Assembly (NCBI GenBank): GCA_003415625.1
Contig: PYIU01000006.1
Location: 434,001-498,000, forward strand
Length of the DNA: 64,000 nt
Reading direction: 5' to 3'
DNA from: Aquanectria penicillioides
Taxonomy: Eukaryota > Ascomycota > Sordariomycetes > Hypocreales > Nectriaceae
The notes beneath the pieces were generated by a model. The model saw only the letters and a program-made list of their open reading frames with translations. It had not been told where the DNA came from and did no database searches. The position numbers and the translations under genes were made by a program. Of the stretch, positions 44,622 to 55,712 are shown one piece after another (positions within the stretch are counted from its first letter, which is position 1; each line of letters starts with the position of its first letter).

Positions 44622-45563
44622 ATGGAGGCTCCCAAAAGGGTATCCATTATGAACATTAGCACGTTCTTGTTCTATTATACCAACAGGCGCTCTGTGCGAA
44701 ACCCATTGTGCCTCTGTTCCAAGGCTCAAGGTGTCTATTTTCAAGGCTTTGATTCATACCTAGCTACTCGCCCATGCACATTGCTCTGCTGCATGTCAAT
44801 TGAGCTCACTTGCTGCAACATTGATTCACTGATTGTTTTATCTCCATCTCTCCCGCTCCAAATGCTTCACAATGAAGGCTACAGGGAGGTTTGCATTTTC
44901 TCATTTTCTTCACTGGCCTGCGTGGTGTTTACAGTTGCTTGCCTCCTTCTGTCATCTCTACAATTCCCATTTTATGAAGAAGGCATTGACGCTTTCATCT
45001 GTCCGAAGACACACATTGGTCCTAAGCAGCCAATGGTGTCGTCTACAATCATCCTGACAGCGGCAACATGGGAAGTTCTCTCTCCGAGAGGGTATCCGAT
45101 TGAACGCTATCGCGTCCCAGCGTCGGAGAAACTGAAGGACCATTTGACGTCACGGTGCAACCGAGCCGTGCAACCGTTCGCAATGGCTATACATGTTGTC
45201 ATCTACGGATCCTACAGCTACTCTACAGACGTTCCAGAAGATGTGTGTGACACACTGAACCATCGGCAATTCGGCAAGCAGGGATGTCATCTCACCATCA
45301 CGATAGACTTCCCCTTAACTCAACAAGGAGACAAGATGAATAAACAAGCTCTTTACGAAGCTGTCGTGCCATTCTACAGATTGGCCTTTACGGGTTGGGA
45401 ACTGAGTTTCCGCCATGGCCCTTCTGGCATGCCGCGGGCGCTAGATGAGAGATGGGTGACGGAATGCGGCCAAGCAGCGGAAAAGTGGCATCGGTGGACC
45501 CAAGGAAGAAAGGTCTTGGGTGTGAATAGAGGGTATGAAAATTGGATGGACTTTTCAAGATGA
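44622..45563 (+). CDS. Orphan open reading frame, hypothetical protein
   Basis: No family recognised. The frame is open for about 1 kb without an intron; the first ATG gives 313 residues (MEAPKRVS). The N-terminal half is Cys- and Leu-rich with a hydrophobic stretch (LACVVFTVACLLLSSLQF) that could be one membrane helix. The C-terminal 150 residues look more protein-like, with charged and aromatic segments (LYEAVVPFYRLAFTGWELSF, EKWHRWTQGRK). An internal ATG at about 44863 (MLHNEGYR) could be the true start. Gene status rests on frame length alone, so a spurious frame or lineage-specific gene are both possible. Confidence 0.35.
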   Translation: MEAPKRVSIMNISTFLFYYTNRRSVRNPLCLCSKAQGVYFQGFDSYLATRPCTLLCCMSIELTCCNIDSLIVLSPSLPLQMLHNEGYREVCIFSFSSLACVVFTVACLLLSSLQFPFYEEGIDAFICPKTHIGPKQPMVSSTIILTAATWEVLSPRGYPIERYRVPASEKLKDHLTSRCNRAVQPFAMAIHVVIYGSYSYSTDVPEDVCDTLNHRQFGKQGCHLTITIDFPLTQQGDKMNKQALYEAVVPFYRLAFTGWELSFRHGPSGMPRALDERWVTECGQAAEKWHRWTQGRKVLGVNRGYENWMDFSR

Positions 45564-45791
45564 AAGACCCACCAAATCAGGCAGTCGTACAAGTCAATCT
45601 GTCCACCGTGATAACGCCGGAGAGGTATAGAGATATTGATCATTCGAACAAAAGGGCTCGATGGCTGTACCTAGGACATAAATTTCACAAAGCGTGAACA
45701 CTTTATCAATCAAGAACGTTTATGTTGACAAAAAAGAATTTCCACTCGCCTCATTAGTCAGGGATCAATCCATGTTCTTCAGCCTACAGCC

Positions 45792-45798
45792 TATATAT
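45792..45798 (+). promoter_or_regulatory. Candidate TATA box
   Basis: TATATAT about 120 bp before the start of the 66-residue membrane protein, a suitable position for its core promoter. Confidence 0.35.
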
Positions 45799-45919
45799 CA
45801 ACCTACACTTTTTCTCGAACTCATCCCGTCAACAAAATTTCCTCATCATTGCTACCGAGAGCCCATCACATCTCTTATTGTGTACCGGCATCGGAATACA
45901 AAAATTCAACCTGTACAAT

Positions 45920-46120
45920 ATGGCTCCACAACCTACATCCACAGATTCCACGGTGCCGCCCAAGGACTTTGACAAAACGTTCAATGCAGGCGTTGCCGTG
46001 CTTCTGCTAGTACTCTTCGTCCTCTTTTTGCTTCCAGGCTGTTGCATGCAAGGGCTGGCCTATTGGCAGGAGCGCAGAAAGACACGACGCAAAGCAGTTG
46101 TAGAACATGGAGGGCCGTAG
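45920..46120 (+). CDS. Small single-pass membrane protein
   Basis: A 66-residue frame starting MAPQPTSTDS. A polar N-terminus of about 23 residues is followed by a strong hydrophobic helix (AVLLLVLFVLFLLPGCC, about 26-44), then a basic tail with RRKTRRK, consistent with a type-I or tail-oriented membrane topology by the positive-inside rule. A TATA-like element lies at a suitable distance upstream. No family is recognised. Support comes from the clear membrane pattern and plausible promoter rather than homology. Confidence 0.5.
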   Translation: MAPQPTSTDSTVPPKDFDKTFNAGVAVLLLVLFVLFLLPGCCMQGLAYWQERRKTRRKAVVEHGGP

Positions 46121-46510
46121 AAATTATTAGGCCAAGGTGAAGGATTGTTTTCCTTTAGGCCCCGCGAGAGATGAGGGATCGAAGGTCTGTAAGTCTAAAT
46201 ACCGCTGTTCATCTCATTTCAAGATAGATCTATAGAGTCTCAAGGTTCCTTCAAGTGGTGATTGTATATTAGTATAATCAAAAAGTACAAAACTCCGTCC
46301 CAGATCATTTCGACCAAATACAACTGAGGGAGGCTCACCCTTGCCATCCATCCATCTACCCAGACGCCACCCTAATGTTCGCTCTAGTGGTATTGTTACA
46401 TCCAACGCCCGTTGAGAGGTCCCATGAGTACTCGTAGTCATATCACCCTCAACTTTTTTTTTCTCGGTGAGGTATCGTGTCAAACCAGCCATGCCAAAAA
46501 TCTTGCGCCA
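46121..46510. other. Convergent 3' region
   Basis: 390 bp between the small membrane-protein stop and the transcription-factor stop. No feature supported. Confidence 0.35.
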
Positions 46511-48937
46511 TCAATTCATGCCACCCATGCCAAATCCGCCAAAGAGCGATGCCGGTATTTGACTCTGCATATTGCTTCCGTCCCAATTCACATCAAAGTT
46601 CAGCCCCGAGATGTCCAGGTAGCCTCCCAAAAACTGGTCGAGGTCTGTCATTTGTGCTGACGAGGTGGGAGGTTGGGTCACGGCTGTTGGGGGTGGTGGC
46701 TCGGAGCCACGCGATTCGGTCGAAGATTCTTGGAGGCGATAAATGAAGGATGGGCATTCCAGGGTTCGTCCAGCCTGTGCAAAGGCTTGTTCACGACCCT
46801 TCCAGGCCTTCAAAACAAGCTGCGCCTGTGCAGCATATTGCTTCTGGTTCATATCGAAGAGTTCCGGGTGAAAATGATACACCTTTGCTACCATGTCCCA
46901 TGCCCGGTCCACCAAGGGTCCAGTCACGCGCTGGCAAAGTTGGCCAGTCATGACTGCGAAAATGTCTAGCTGGAAGTGAAGTTTGGCAAACCAAAGAAAC
47001 CCTGTCTGCTCCATTATCTCGTACGCGTTTGTGCTGTGTTCGTTGTTCATAATAACAATCTTGAAGAGGTTGTCTTTCGAGTTCAAGATTTCGGTTCCCC
47101 ATTCAGGCTGTTTTCTCATTGGCACCAGCAACTCCTTCATTTTGCAGACCAACATTGGCCTGATGGTAAGAGATGCAATGTGAGCAGGCCCAGCGCTTGC
47201 GTCAATATATCGTTGTTCTACTCCATGCAAGGCATCTTCGAGGTCGCAAATTAGTTCTCGGTACCTTTCAATTGGGGGGAATGGCGGCCCGTCGCCCACA
47301 ACCAGCGAATCGTCTCCCAAGATTGCGGCTTCCAAGCCAGGGGTACCGTGGAGAAACTCGGCATTGATGAGGAATTTGGCGATTTGATATCCTACGAGAC
47401 AAAAGGCCATTTCTGTAGGGCCTTCTCGGGGTTGAAGTGGTTCGGTGGATCCAGGGAAGAGATCTGCATCGTTGACGTTCTGGGGCATCTTGGTGTCCCA
47501 GTTGCTAGGGAGCATCGAATTACTTAGGCCAGAAACCAGAGCATTCTTTGCGTCTTGGAGGATGATTTGCCACCACATTCGCCTTCGCATCTCGGTGTCA
47601 AACGGCGTCAAGCCGAGCGTCTCTCCATCACGGTGATACCCCATCTTCTGCGCAATTCGAACAATCATTCCACTAAGAATCCAAGCTGCGTGCCTATCGT
47701 ATCGACCTTGAAGTGATATCTATTCTAGAGAGTCAGCAACTCTAACTTGGGGATTGGGAGTGGTTTTTTGCCATACCAGGTACAACATCAGAGCTTGGAG
47801 AGCCACCATGTCGAAGTTCTTCAAAAAGTTGAACTTTTGGAGAGCAGCTTTTGTGCCCATTGTAAAGCGTCGAATGGCGTCATCGCGAGAGCTCCCGAGC
47901 ATTTGCAAGGATTCGTTCTCGGTCAGGGAAACGACGCCCATGGTAAAAATAGAGAAGAGCAGTGCCTGGTAGTTTACTGGAATGTTGTCCATGTTTGTCG
48001 CCGCATCCATGACGTAGGGCTGTACCGAAGGGATGTGGACAATTTTTTGCAGAGGGTTAACGCGGTCAATGAACAGCTGCCAGAGCCTGAAGACATGGAC
48101 CGGGTCTGGCTGGAGTTCTTCTATGCTTCTTGTGGAGGCATCGCTTTGAAGCAGCAGGTCAATGTTGGGGTCGGGACTCAAGTCTTCAGATCCAAGCACA
48201 CTGCACTCCTCCGGATCGTCGGTATCAACAATATCTCTCATGGCTTGGAGCTAGAGAAGGGAGAGATCCGAGATTAGAACGGGTACCGAGATGGGAGAAA
48301 TAGGTGTGAGGCTTACCTCTTCGTGAATGCTCGCCCAGAGATAACTGTCCATAAATCGAATGCCTCCGTCATCTTTGACCATTTTCCCGGCCGGCTTCCA
48401 CTTGGCCTGCGCCTCAGAGCCCGTTGGGGTGGTTACCGAAACATCCGATTGCGAGCCATCCCTGGAAGGGAGCTGGGCGGACTGAACGGTTGGCGAAGGT
48501 ACAGAGCCATCGGCATACTGCTTCAGCAAGTGTTCACAGCGGGCAAGACGCTCTTGAAGATCCTGATTTGGGCGCCGGCGCTTGCGCGCTGGAGCAGGTG
48601 TGCTTGGAGTGCACGTTACGTTTGCCTGAGGTCAGAGGAAAGTGAGTTTGTGGGGTTCAGAGGTGGATTTCTCAGCGTTTGGGGCGGAGGAATGAGATAC
48701 GAGTCGTGGACCGTATGCCACGAGCCGCGAGCCACAGGGAAAGCAAATGAGAAATGAAAATGATAGGATGCGCGTATGGGGTAATTTGGGCGGAAAAAGG
48801 GAGCACGGCGGCAGGCGTACCTTGATGCAATTTGAGCAGGGCGTATTGCGATCGCATTTGATCTTGCGGTGCTGGCAGAGGACGCACGCGAGTATCCTCG
48901 AGGCCTTATGGGACCCAGCCGTGGCGTTGGTTGACAT
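46511..48937 (-). CDS. Zn(2)-C6 transcription factor with fungal-specific regulatory domain
   Basis: Nuclear regulator of 702 residues in four minus-strand exons (48937-48821, 48625-48317, 48250-47777, 47719-46511), all phase 0. The binuclear zinc cluster uses C18, C21, C28, C34, C37 and C44; intron 1 separates the fifth and sixth cysteines, so an unspliced model loses the last ligand. A basic linker (ARKRRRPNQ) and short coiled coil (LQERLARCEHLLKQY) follow, as in Gal4-type dimerising factors. The central fungal-specific domain runs from about residue 150 (FRLWQLFIDRVNPLQKIVHIP) through WILSGMIVRIAQKMGYHRD and MRRRMWWQIILQDAK. The C-terminus is Gly/Met/Asn-rich, a likely activation region. 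Targets unknown. A 4.6-kb gene-free region lies upstream. Confidence 0.9.
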
Positions 48938-49579
48938 GTCCGTGGGGTCCGACGCGATCGAGGAGCAACCTCACATGCCAGCAGAGCGTCGAATTCGTTT
49001 GTGCCTTGAGTCCTGGTGCAGAGAGAGTTGACGAAGTCGACCTCTGACCCTAGAAGCTGGATGGATGGAAGACTCCACTATGGCAGGCGGGACCATACGC
49101 AGCTGCGGTGGTGAGGGGGAGGGGCAAAATTAGGCAAGGAGGCAAAGAGGCAAAAGCGAGTGCGAGCGCGATGCTCAGGTTGAGGTCTCGGGAGCAAGCG
49201 GGAGAGATGTAGAGCAATGCAGGCAACGCTGCTGGTCTCAGCGAAATTGGCTTGAGGCCAAGTTGGCGTCAACTGTCTCGCACGCGCAAAACCGGTGCCT
49301 GGCGGAGGATGTCGTAAGTGAATCAGCTTGCGGCGGACTGATTGACGTGCCGGCAGCCAGCGGAGTTAGCACAGGTGGGCGTGTGCGACTGGGTGTGCCA
49401 GGCGCAATGCCAGGTACGGTAGTGCCGGAACTGGGCGTTTGGTATAGGGACGTAGAGGGGGATAATGCGAGATGAGAGGCGAGTTATGCACGCGGGTCGG
49501 GCTGGGCTCGTGCCGTGGTTCAGCGATGCCTGCACGCGCACCAATTTTGCTGCCCGGGTAGGATAAGGTAAGGGAGGTA

Positions 49580-49591
49580 GGGGGGGGGGGG
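49580..49591 (+). repeat. Run of 12 G
   Basis: A 12-base guanine homopolymer in the gene-free region upstream of the Zn(2)-C6 factor. Confidence 0.8.
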
Positions 49592-49666
49592 TCAGTTAGG
49601 GAGCGAACGCGGGGCAGCGCTGGGGGGAACGACTACGCAGGGCCTTAGGGGTAGTTACCAACAACA

Positions 49667-49699
49667 ATGACGATGACGATGACGATGACGATGATGACA
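49667..49699 (+). repeat. ATGACG hexanucleotide microsatellite
   Basis: About four copies of ATGACG followed by ATGATGAC. A simple tandem repeat outside any supported gene. Confidence 0.8.
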
Positions 49700-52600
49700 G
49701 ACGGTGGGATGACCACACTGCGCGATGAAAGACAGACCGTCCGACGGTGGACTGTTGACTGTTTGGCTGCACAGCAGGACGTCAACTAGGGACAGGCGTC
49801 GATTGGCGCTTCGACAAGCAGGAAACGCCGTTGTATGGAACGTGGGAGAGAGAGGGAGGTAGCCAGCAAGCCCAATACGCGCAGCAAGGGGGTGTGGGCT
49901 GCCCGAGTCCGAGTGTCAAGTCCGCGAGCTGCTCAGGTGTGTCCGAGTATAGATAGGTACCGAGTGTAGTCAATGGGCTCGTCGTATTTCTCTTAGGCAC
50001 GGAGGACCACAAAAGATGAAAGTGACGAGATGGGCGGAAGTCGTATGCGCCGTGCACCGATGGCTCTCGGACTTGGCGAGGGTGGCCGGATGATCTGGAC
50101 TTAAGAGCACGGGGTTGGGAGCGACAAGCAGAAGGTTCTAGACGGCCCCGGTCTCCGTACTGTCCGATGAGCGAAGCAGATGTGAATTGAAAATGCTTGA
50201 CCCCAGTCAAGTTGAAGTGACTGACGGCAGCAGAACGCAGAAAGCAGACCACGGCACCGGAGCTTCCAGTGGGCGGCACGGGTGGAGGAGGTGGTGGAGG
50301 AGCGTTGCGTGAGAAGTGGGAGGAGACGCTGTGCTGCACTGTGCTGTGCAGCGCTGGGGATGTGGGATGGCGGTGGTGGTGGTGGTGGTGGTGACAGCAG
50401 CGTGGCGGGGAGTGCAGGTTGAAGACAGGTTTGGCGGAGGGTGGGGGGAAATGATGCGAGGGGAGGGTGTAGCCGTAAAAAGAGGAACCAAAAAAAAAAA
50501 AAAAGATGCTGAAGCAATCTGGTCTAAATATCCAAGAAGGGGACCAGGAACTCGGATCTAAGCCCAACTTTGTGAATAACGTTAGGGAATTGACGGCATA
50601 TGACAAGATAATGGTCGTCAAATTGTCCCGAAAGGGTTTAAAAAGAGGGCAGGGACTAACTAGTCGTCCAACCGCGCACAGAGTGACAGCAGCACCCAAC
50701 GATAATCTTTTGGTAGTTTAGCGGAGACGGGCGACGCGGAGGAGTGGAAGAGGCGGAGTTCCACAACAAAAAATCCCTCCGAGCGAGAAAAGGAGCCCAG
50801 GATGTTCTATGGGCGACGTCTGTGCAGACGTGAGGCGTGAGGCGTATCGGCACTGGTATCAAGGTCTGTTTCTGAGGACTAGCGACGGGCAGCCGAGATT
50901 TTAATACTAAAACAAGCCTCAAGACGTGAGTCGCAGCTGTCAGCTTGTGAAGCACCCCTCAAGCCCATGTGTCGCGTGTGGCTGGCCGCTGAAAATGTCA
51001 GCGTCGCTCCTTTGGTACACAAGACAGTCAGACGGCTTGGCCAAATATCCACGCTCTACGGACTACCAAGTGTCAAAACGCACCTCCACAGTGCCTCCCG
51101 AGCTAACAAATCGACCCAGCTGCATGGATAACCTGTACCCAAATCGCGACAACCTAAGAAAGGTAAAAAGAAAAGAAAAAAAAAAGGACTGACCAATCTG
51201 GCGGGAAGACGGCGTCGGGAAGACTAGGAACTCCCAATCCCGTCCGGGGCACGTGCGCCGCGCAGCCGGCAGGGCTATGTGTGGCTCTGACGCAGGTCAG
51301 TGATGTGCAACAAGATGCTGACGGGAGCGATTAAACCAACTGGGGCGATGACTCCGGATGAGTCAACTTGGGGTTCTGCGGGATGCGGGATGCGGGATGT
51401 GCGATTCTTCCCTAAGGCTGAGAGCGATTAATCGGATTGTGGCTTCGTGGCTCCAGGTCAACTGACTTGAAAAGAAAAAGAACCGTAAGCCGACAATGCG
51501 CGATGCGAGATGGGCGACGGGAGTTCGAGGTCAGATCGCGGTACTAAGAATAATGTACTGGCTAGCCAGTTCGCGATGACATCAGAGGCGATCGTCAAGT
51601 TGCCAGCTGATGAAGTCGGGAAAAAAACTGCTCACTTCGTGGTGTTTTATTTCCCCCTATTTTTCAATGAGGGTGCAAGTGCCAACATCAAGTGACAATG
51701 ACAAGAGCACGAGATAGCGATTATCTCTCTCTTTTCTCTTCGACATACGTCTGATGGGTATCCTTTATAAAATTCAATTGCATCGTTTTCAATGGTCAGC
51801 TCGTGTGTTGGCAGTCGCCGTTACGTTCTCTGCGATTCCAAACAGGGATCCCTTCAGCTGCACTCTTTGAGTACTTCTCCAAACAGGATCCAGCAACGTC
51901 GATGGCCACCAACGCAGATCCCCTCTTTTATTTCTTTTTCTCTTCTCTTATTTGCATTATTGTTGTTTTACCTGCGCGCGCCGGGCACTTAATGCCACCC
52001 GTCCCCCGAACCAAGTCCTCCTGGATGCCCGTTTCCTGGCCCCTGAGCAAATACGAGGAGCCATCATGCTGTGCATACAATGCACATGCTCCGGGGTTGG
52101 CTTCTCTGTATGGAACCCAATTCAGAGCTTCGGTAAATTTCCATAACTTGAAACGAGATCCCCATGCCAGCCTCCCAGGGGGGCATATGAAGATCAACTA
52201 TTTATGCCTAGCTCCGAACCAGTTGTTTCTCTTCAACTCCATGCTCTTCCATCTGTGATATCAATGGAGAAATGCATTTTCCATCTCCCGGCCGCGACCT
52301 TCATCCGCTCACACAATGGGGAATCCCCAGGCGGCTAGATTCTCGAGCCAATGATAAGCTTTAGAGTTGTGATGATGTTTCCCCACGCCAATTCCTCATT
52401 GAGGCCGGCTCTTGCTTGCCAATGAAGCTATCTACAGCAGAGAGCCGGCCGTCACAAGTCACCTCGACATCTACCTGCGGCCGTTTCTCTTTTAGACATT
52501 TGGCTCATACAATTTCTGGTAATGAATATTCTACGGGGCTTCTTTAATGCATCTTCTCCAGATCAATTAATTTCTCTGCACATGCGTCTGCTTCCACAGC

Positions 52601-53541
52601 TCCGCTCACGATTACAGACTTGGAACTTTTTTCGGCACTCTATGCCTATAGAAGTCTCTTGATTCCGCACTTGCACATCGAACGGTCCTCCTGCGTTAAC
52701 ACATCAAAAAAAAATCCTGCTCGAGAAAAAAAGCAGAAACCGATCCCACCGACATACCCGCGACCCAGAGACCCTCAACCATGCTATCGAGCTCAATGGC
52801 TCTGATCAGACGATACGAGGCATTCCCACCGAAAACCATTCAGCGATTACTAGCATGATCACGAAAAGGGTACCCTCGGTGGTCTCTTCGTCACTGACGA
52901 CATCCACTACCTACTGAGGAAAATCAGCAGGTATCCCTGCCATATCCCGGATGTTACACGGTTCATATGCCAAATGCGCATACAGAGACAATCTCGCAAA
53001 AACACCAGCGGTCGGGGTTTGCACAAATAACTACAACATGAGTTCCGTGCTCGCCGATATCTTCGCCACGGATTCAATTTGCGATTATCCAGCATCTCTA
53101 TGAGAGATTCAAGAGCCACCCATGATCCACCACGGCACCGTCCAATCTCTCTTTGAAGACATTCCCTACCCGAGGTCACCGTTGCCAAACAGCATAGCTT
53201 TTCCCAAGAGCAGAGGTCGTCGGACTACTCCTTTCCCCCATATGCAGGAGATTATCATCTGTAATCCCTTTGAGACGTATATCAAATCCAAGACCAAAAC
53301 ATGGGGAACAGTCAGAACAGCCTGTTTTTTCCGTGCTGATCATCTTCTTGTTGGAATGCCTCATATTTTGGCAGTTGGTATATTCGAATTTGACTTATAG
53401 ACACTACAACTATTATGACCATACGACTCTACCCATTTCTTATTTAGATGCCACACCTCACGGTCAATCTAGCAGAAAAGAAGACTAGGAAAATAGTGAA
53501 GGGGTAGTCCTTAGTGGGTTCCGGATGCAATTGATTGTCGG

Positions 53542-55050
53542 CTATTCTAGAAACATGGATCCTATATCTGGATCAGACTTTTCGCTCCCTGAATCCTGCT
53601 CTTGGGTGTCTGTCTTTTCTATCGGCACAAGTGATGTTCTCCTCTTTTTTCTTATGACTCTGCGGTGCGTAGCACTCTTCAGGTGCTTCTCCCAGGCCTC
53701 TTCTGTCATCAAAACAGTGTGGCACACTTCACACATGCGCTTGGAAGTCGGGGCCTTGGGTGCCGGGTTGTTGACTTGCGAGAGGACCTCTTTAGCCAAA
53801 GCAGAAACATCAGTAGGCAAGTCGCGGACTTCGCCGGATAGGAACTGAGTTGTCAACTTGACGGCTGGCTCAACAACATTCTCCTTGTAGCGCGAGACAT
53901 CGGTACTGTCGAGGAGGTACAGGTTGTTGATAGCGCCAGGACCAACATCGTGGATTCGTGGGATCTGCTTGAGCCTGATCCAACGGGTTTGGTACACGGC
54001 ATACCGCCTCGTGGCTGTCTTCATCTCCTCTAGGGCTGCACGCTTCAGACGGTCCGTCTCTAGCGAATCCCGTCCTCCATCTACAGCCGTCATATACGGC
54101 TCAAATTGCTTGTATCCAATTGATTGCCAGATTCCTTTCGTCATGTCTAAAGTTTGGCCGGCTTCGGTTCTCTGCCGCTTAAACTCAAATAGTTCTCTGA
54201 CTTCATCCATCAAACCGACAGTAACCATCTTATCCACCCTGGTGTCAAGTCGGTCGCGCAGAACCTCACGCTCCGAGTAGACCCAAAAGAGGAGATTATC
54301 CCACGACTGCTGGTTTTCGGGAACCTGTTGCGCTGCTTCTTTGCGTGCCTGTTGCTCGGCATAGTGATCAGATGCACGCTTACCTGTGCGAAGAAAAATT
54401 TCAAGAGAGCGCTGGATCTTGCGACGATCATTCGGATGCCAACGTTCGGCCATGAGAGGGTCGACTTTTCGTAGCTCATGAAGCATCACTTCACCAGACT
54501 CCTTCAGGATGGGAAAAGATTCAGAAGTGTCCATCTCCAGGTCTTCCAGGATGACGTCTTTGAACAGGATAGGGTCGACATAGTACTGGGAGCCCCCTAC
54601 GAGAATTGGAAGGCGTCCTCGGCCTCGGATCTCTCGAATCACTCGGGAAGCCTCTCGCTTGAAATCATCGACGTCCCAGGGGTTCTCATCCAGGGAGATG
54701 TGACCGAGGAGGTGGTGGGGAACTCCATGCTGCTCGGCGGGGGTTATTTTATTGGTGATGATGGGCAGTCCATTGTACAGCTGCATCGCATCCGCGTTGA
54801 TAATTTCGCCATTGAGTCTAGTTGCCAGCTCTACAGCCAGCTATGCGCCTGTCAGATACCAGAGTGCTGGCCTGTACTTGACTTGAAAACATAAAGAAAA
54901 GCAAAGAAATCACAGCGGCATTGGTCGTACCTCAGATTTGCCAGTGCCCGTGGAGCCTAGCACGACCACGAGGGGCTCAGCGGGAGGTCTTGTCGCTGAG
55001 GCCATTGTTGAAACATTGCGCCTGAGAATGGGTCTCAGACGGCTGAACAT
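53542..55050 (-). CDS. MOD5: tRNA dimethylallyltransferase (tRNA isopentenyltransferase)
   Basis: Transfers the dimethylallyl group to A37 of tRNAs reading UNN codons. Exons 55050-54931 and 54840-53542 give 472 residues. The P-loop LGSTGTGKSE (31-40) ends exon 1; after splicing come LAVELATRLNGEIINADAMQ with the conserved Asp region, HHLLGHIS, PILVGGSQYY, and the substrate-tunnel motifs typical of the family. A C2H2 matrin-type finger (C410, C413, H426, H432; MCEVCHTVLMTEEAW) is the usual eukaryotic C-terminal extension. The N-terminus MFSRLRPILRRNVST is Arg-rich and looks mitochondrial, and a second Met at residue 16 could give a cytosolic or nuclear form, as known for yeast MOD5. The gene diverges from SEC61. 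Confidence 0.94.
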
Positions 55051-55712
55051 AAAGGACACAGAGTCATCAACAGTGCAGAAGCACAGCGCCGGGCATGGTT
55101 GCTCTCGACTTTCAAGGGTGCCCAAACGATGGCCAAATTCTCAAGGTTTAAGTGGCCCAACAGTGAGGTTATCTTGGGTAGCAGCAAAAGCGACCAGGGC
55201 CCAGGCGTGCCAGGGTCTCGTCCATCAACCAAGAATCCTTGGCTGGTTCTAGAAGAAAAGCGGGCTCCTTGCTTGTCGCGTTTTTGTGTGTGGATGGTGT
55301 CGCGCGGCCGGAAAAACTAAACGCGGCAGGGCTTGCCGTGGCTTTTGGTTCGGTACCTTGGTAGGGGGCTTGAGCTTGTCTGGGGCGACAAAAGACACTA
55401 ACAACAGCCAGCCGTGTCGCGCCTTCCATTGGAGAGGGCGGCGGGCTATCGAGGCGTTGGGGCTGTAGGGGACCTGCCCCTTGGAGTGGGTCACGTGTCA
55501 CTCCACTTTCGTGAAAGCGAGCGATGTGGCCAAATTTCAGAAAGAGACCAGATCGCAGTCTACGTTCCCCAGCTCTCCTTAATAATCCCCCATCGATCCC
55601 TTCGCACTCGCGCCTGAGCTCGACAAGCTAGGCTTCCTCTTCTCCTTTCTTTCTTCCCTCCTTGGATGAATTAGTCCAATTCTTCTTTTCTTTCCCCCCG
55701 TGTACCGCCATC
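55051..55712. promoter_or_regulatory. Divergent promoter region, MOD5 / SEC61
   Basis: 662 bp between two start codons. A CT-rich run at about 55632-55700 just ahead of SEC61 is typical of strongly expressed fungal genes. No other gene supported. Confidence 0.5.

Larger units (their letters stand above)
48938..53541. other. Long gene-free stretch upstream of the Zn(2)-C6 factor
   Basis: 4.6 kb with no supported gene. It includes a (ATGACG)n repeat, homopolymer runs of G and A, a GGT-type run near 50370-50392, and short frames only. Much of it is probably promoter and 5' leader of the minus-strand regulator. An exon of a poorly conserved gene cannot be excluded, especially at 51.8-53.4 kb. 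Confidence 0.45.

Noticed and set aside
49782..50699. 305-codon minus-strand frame
   Set aside because: It reads poly-F, poly-H and poly-P through simple repeats and homopolymers, has no domain pattern, and sits in a GC-biased non-coding region. A chance frame is more likely.
51784..52258. Overlapping plus-strand frames near 52 kb
   Set aside because: Two frames of similar length overlap in different phases without domain signal, a pattern expected by chance.
53122..53400. 92-codon plus-strand frame downstream of MOD5
   Set aside because: No motif, AT-rich, and neighbouring frames are similarly open; could not be supported as a gene.
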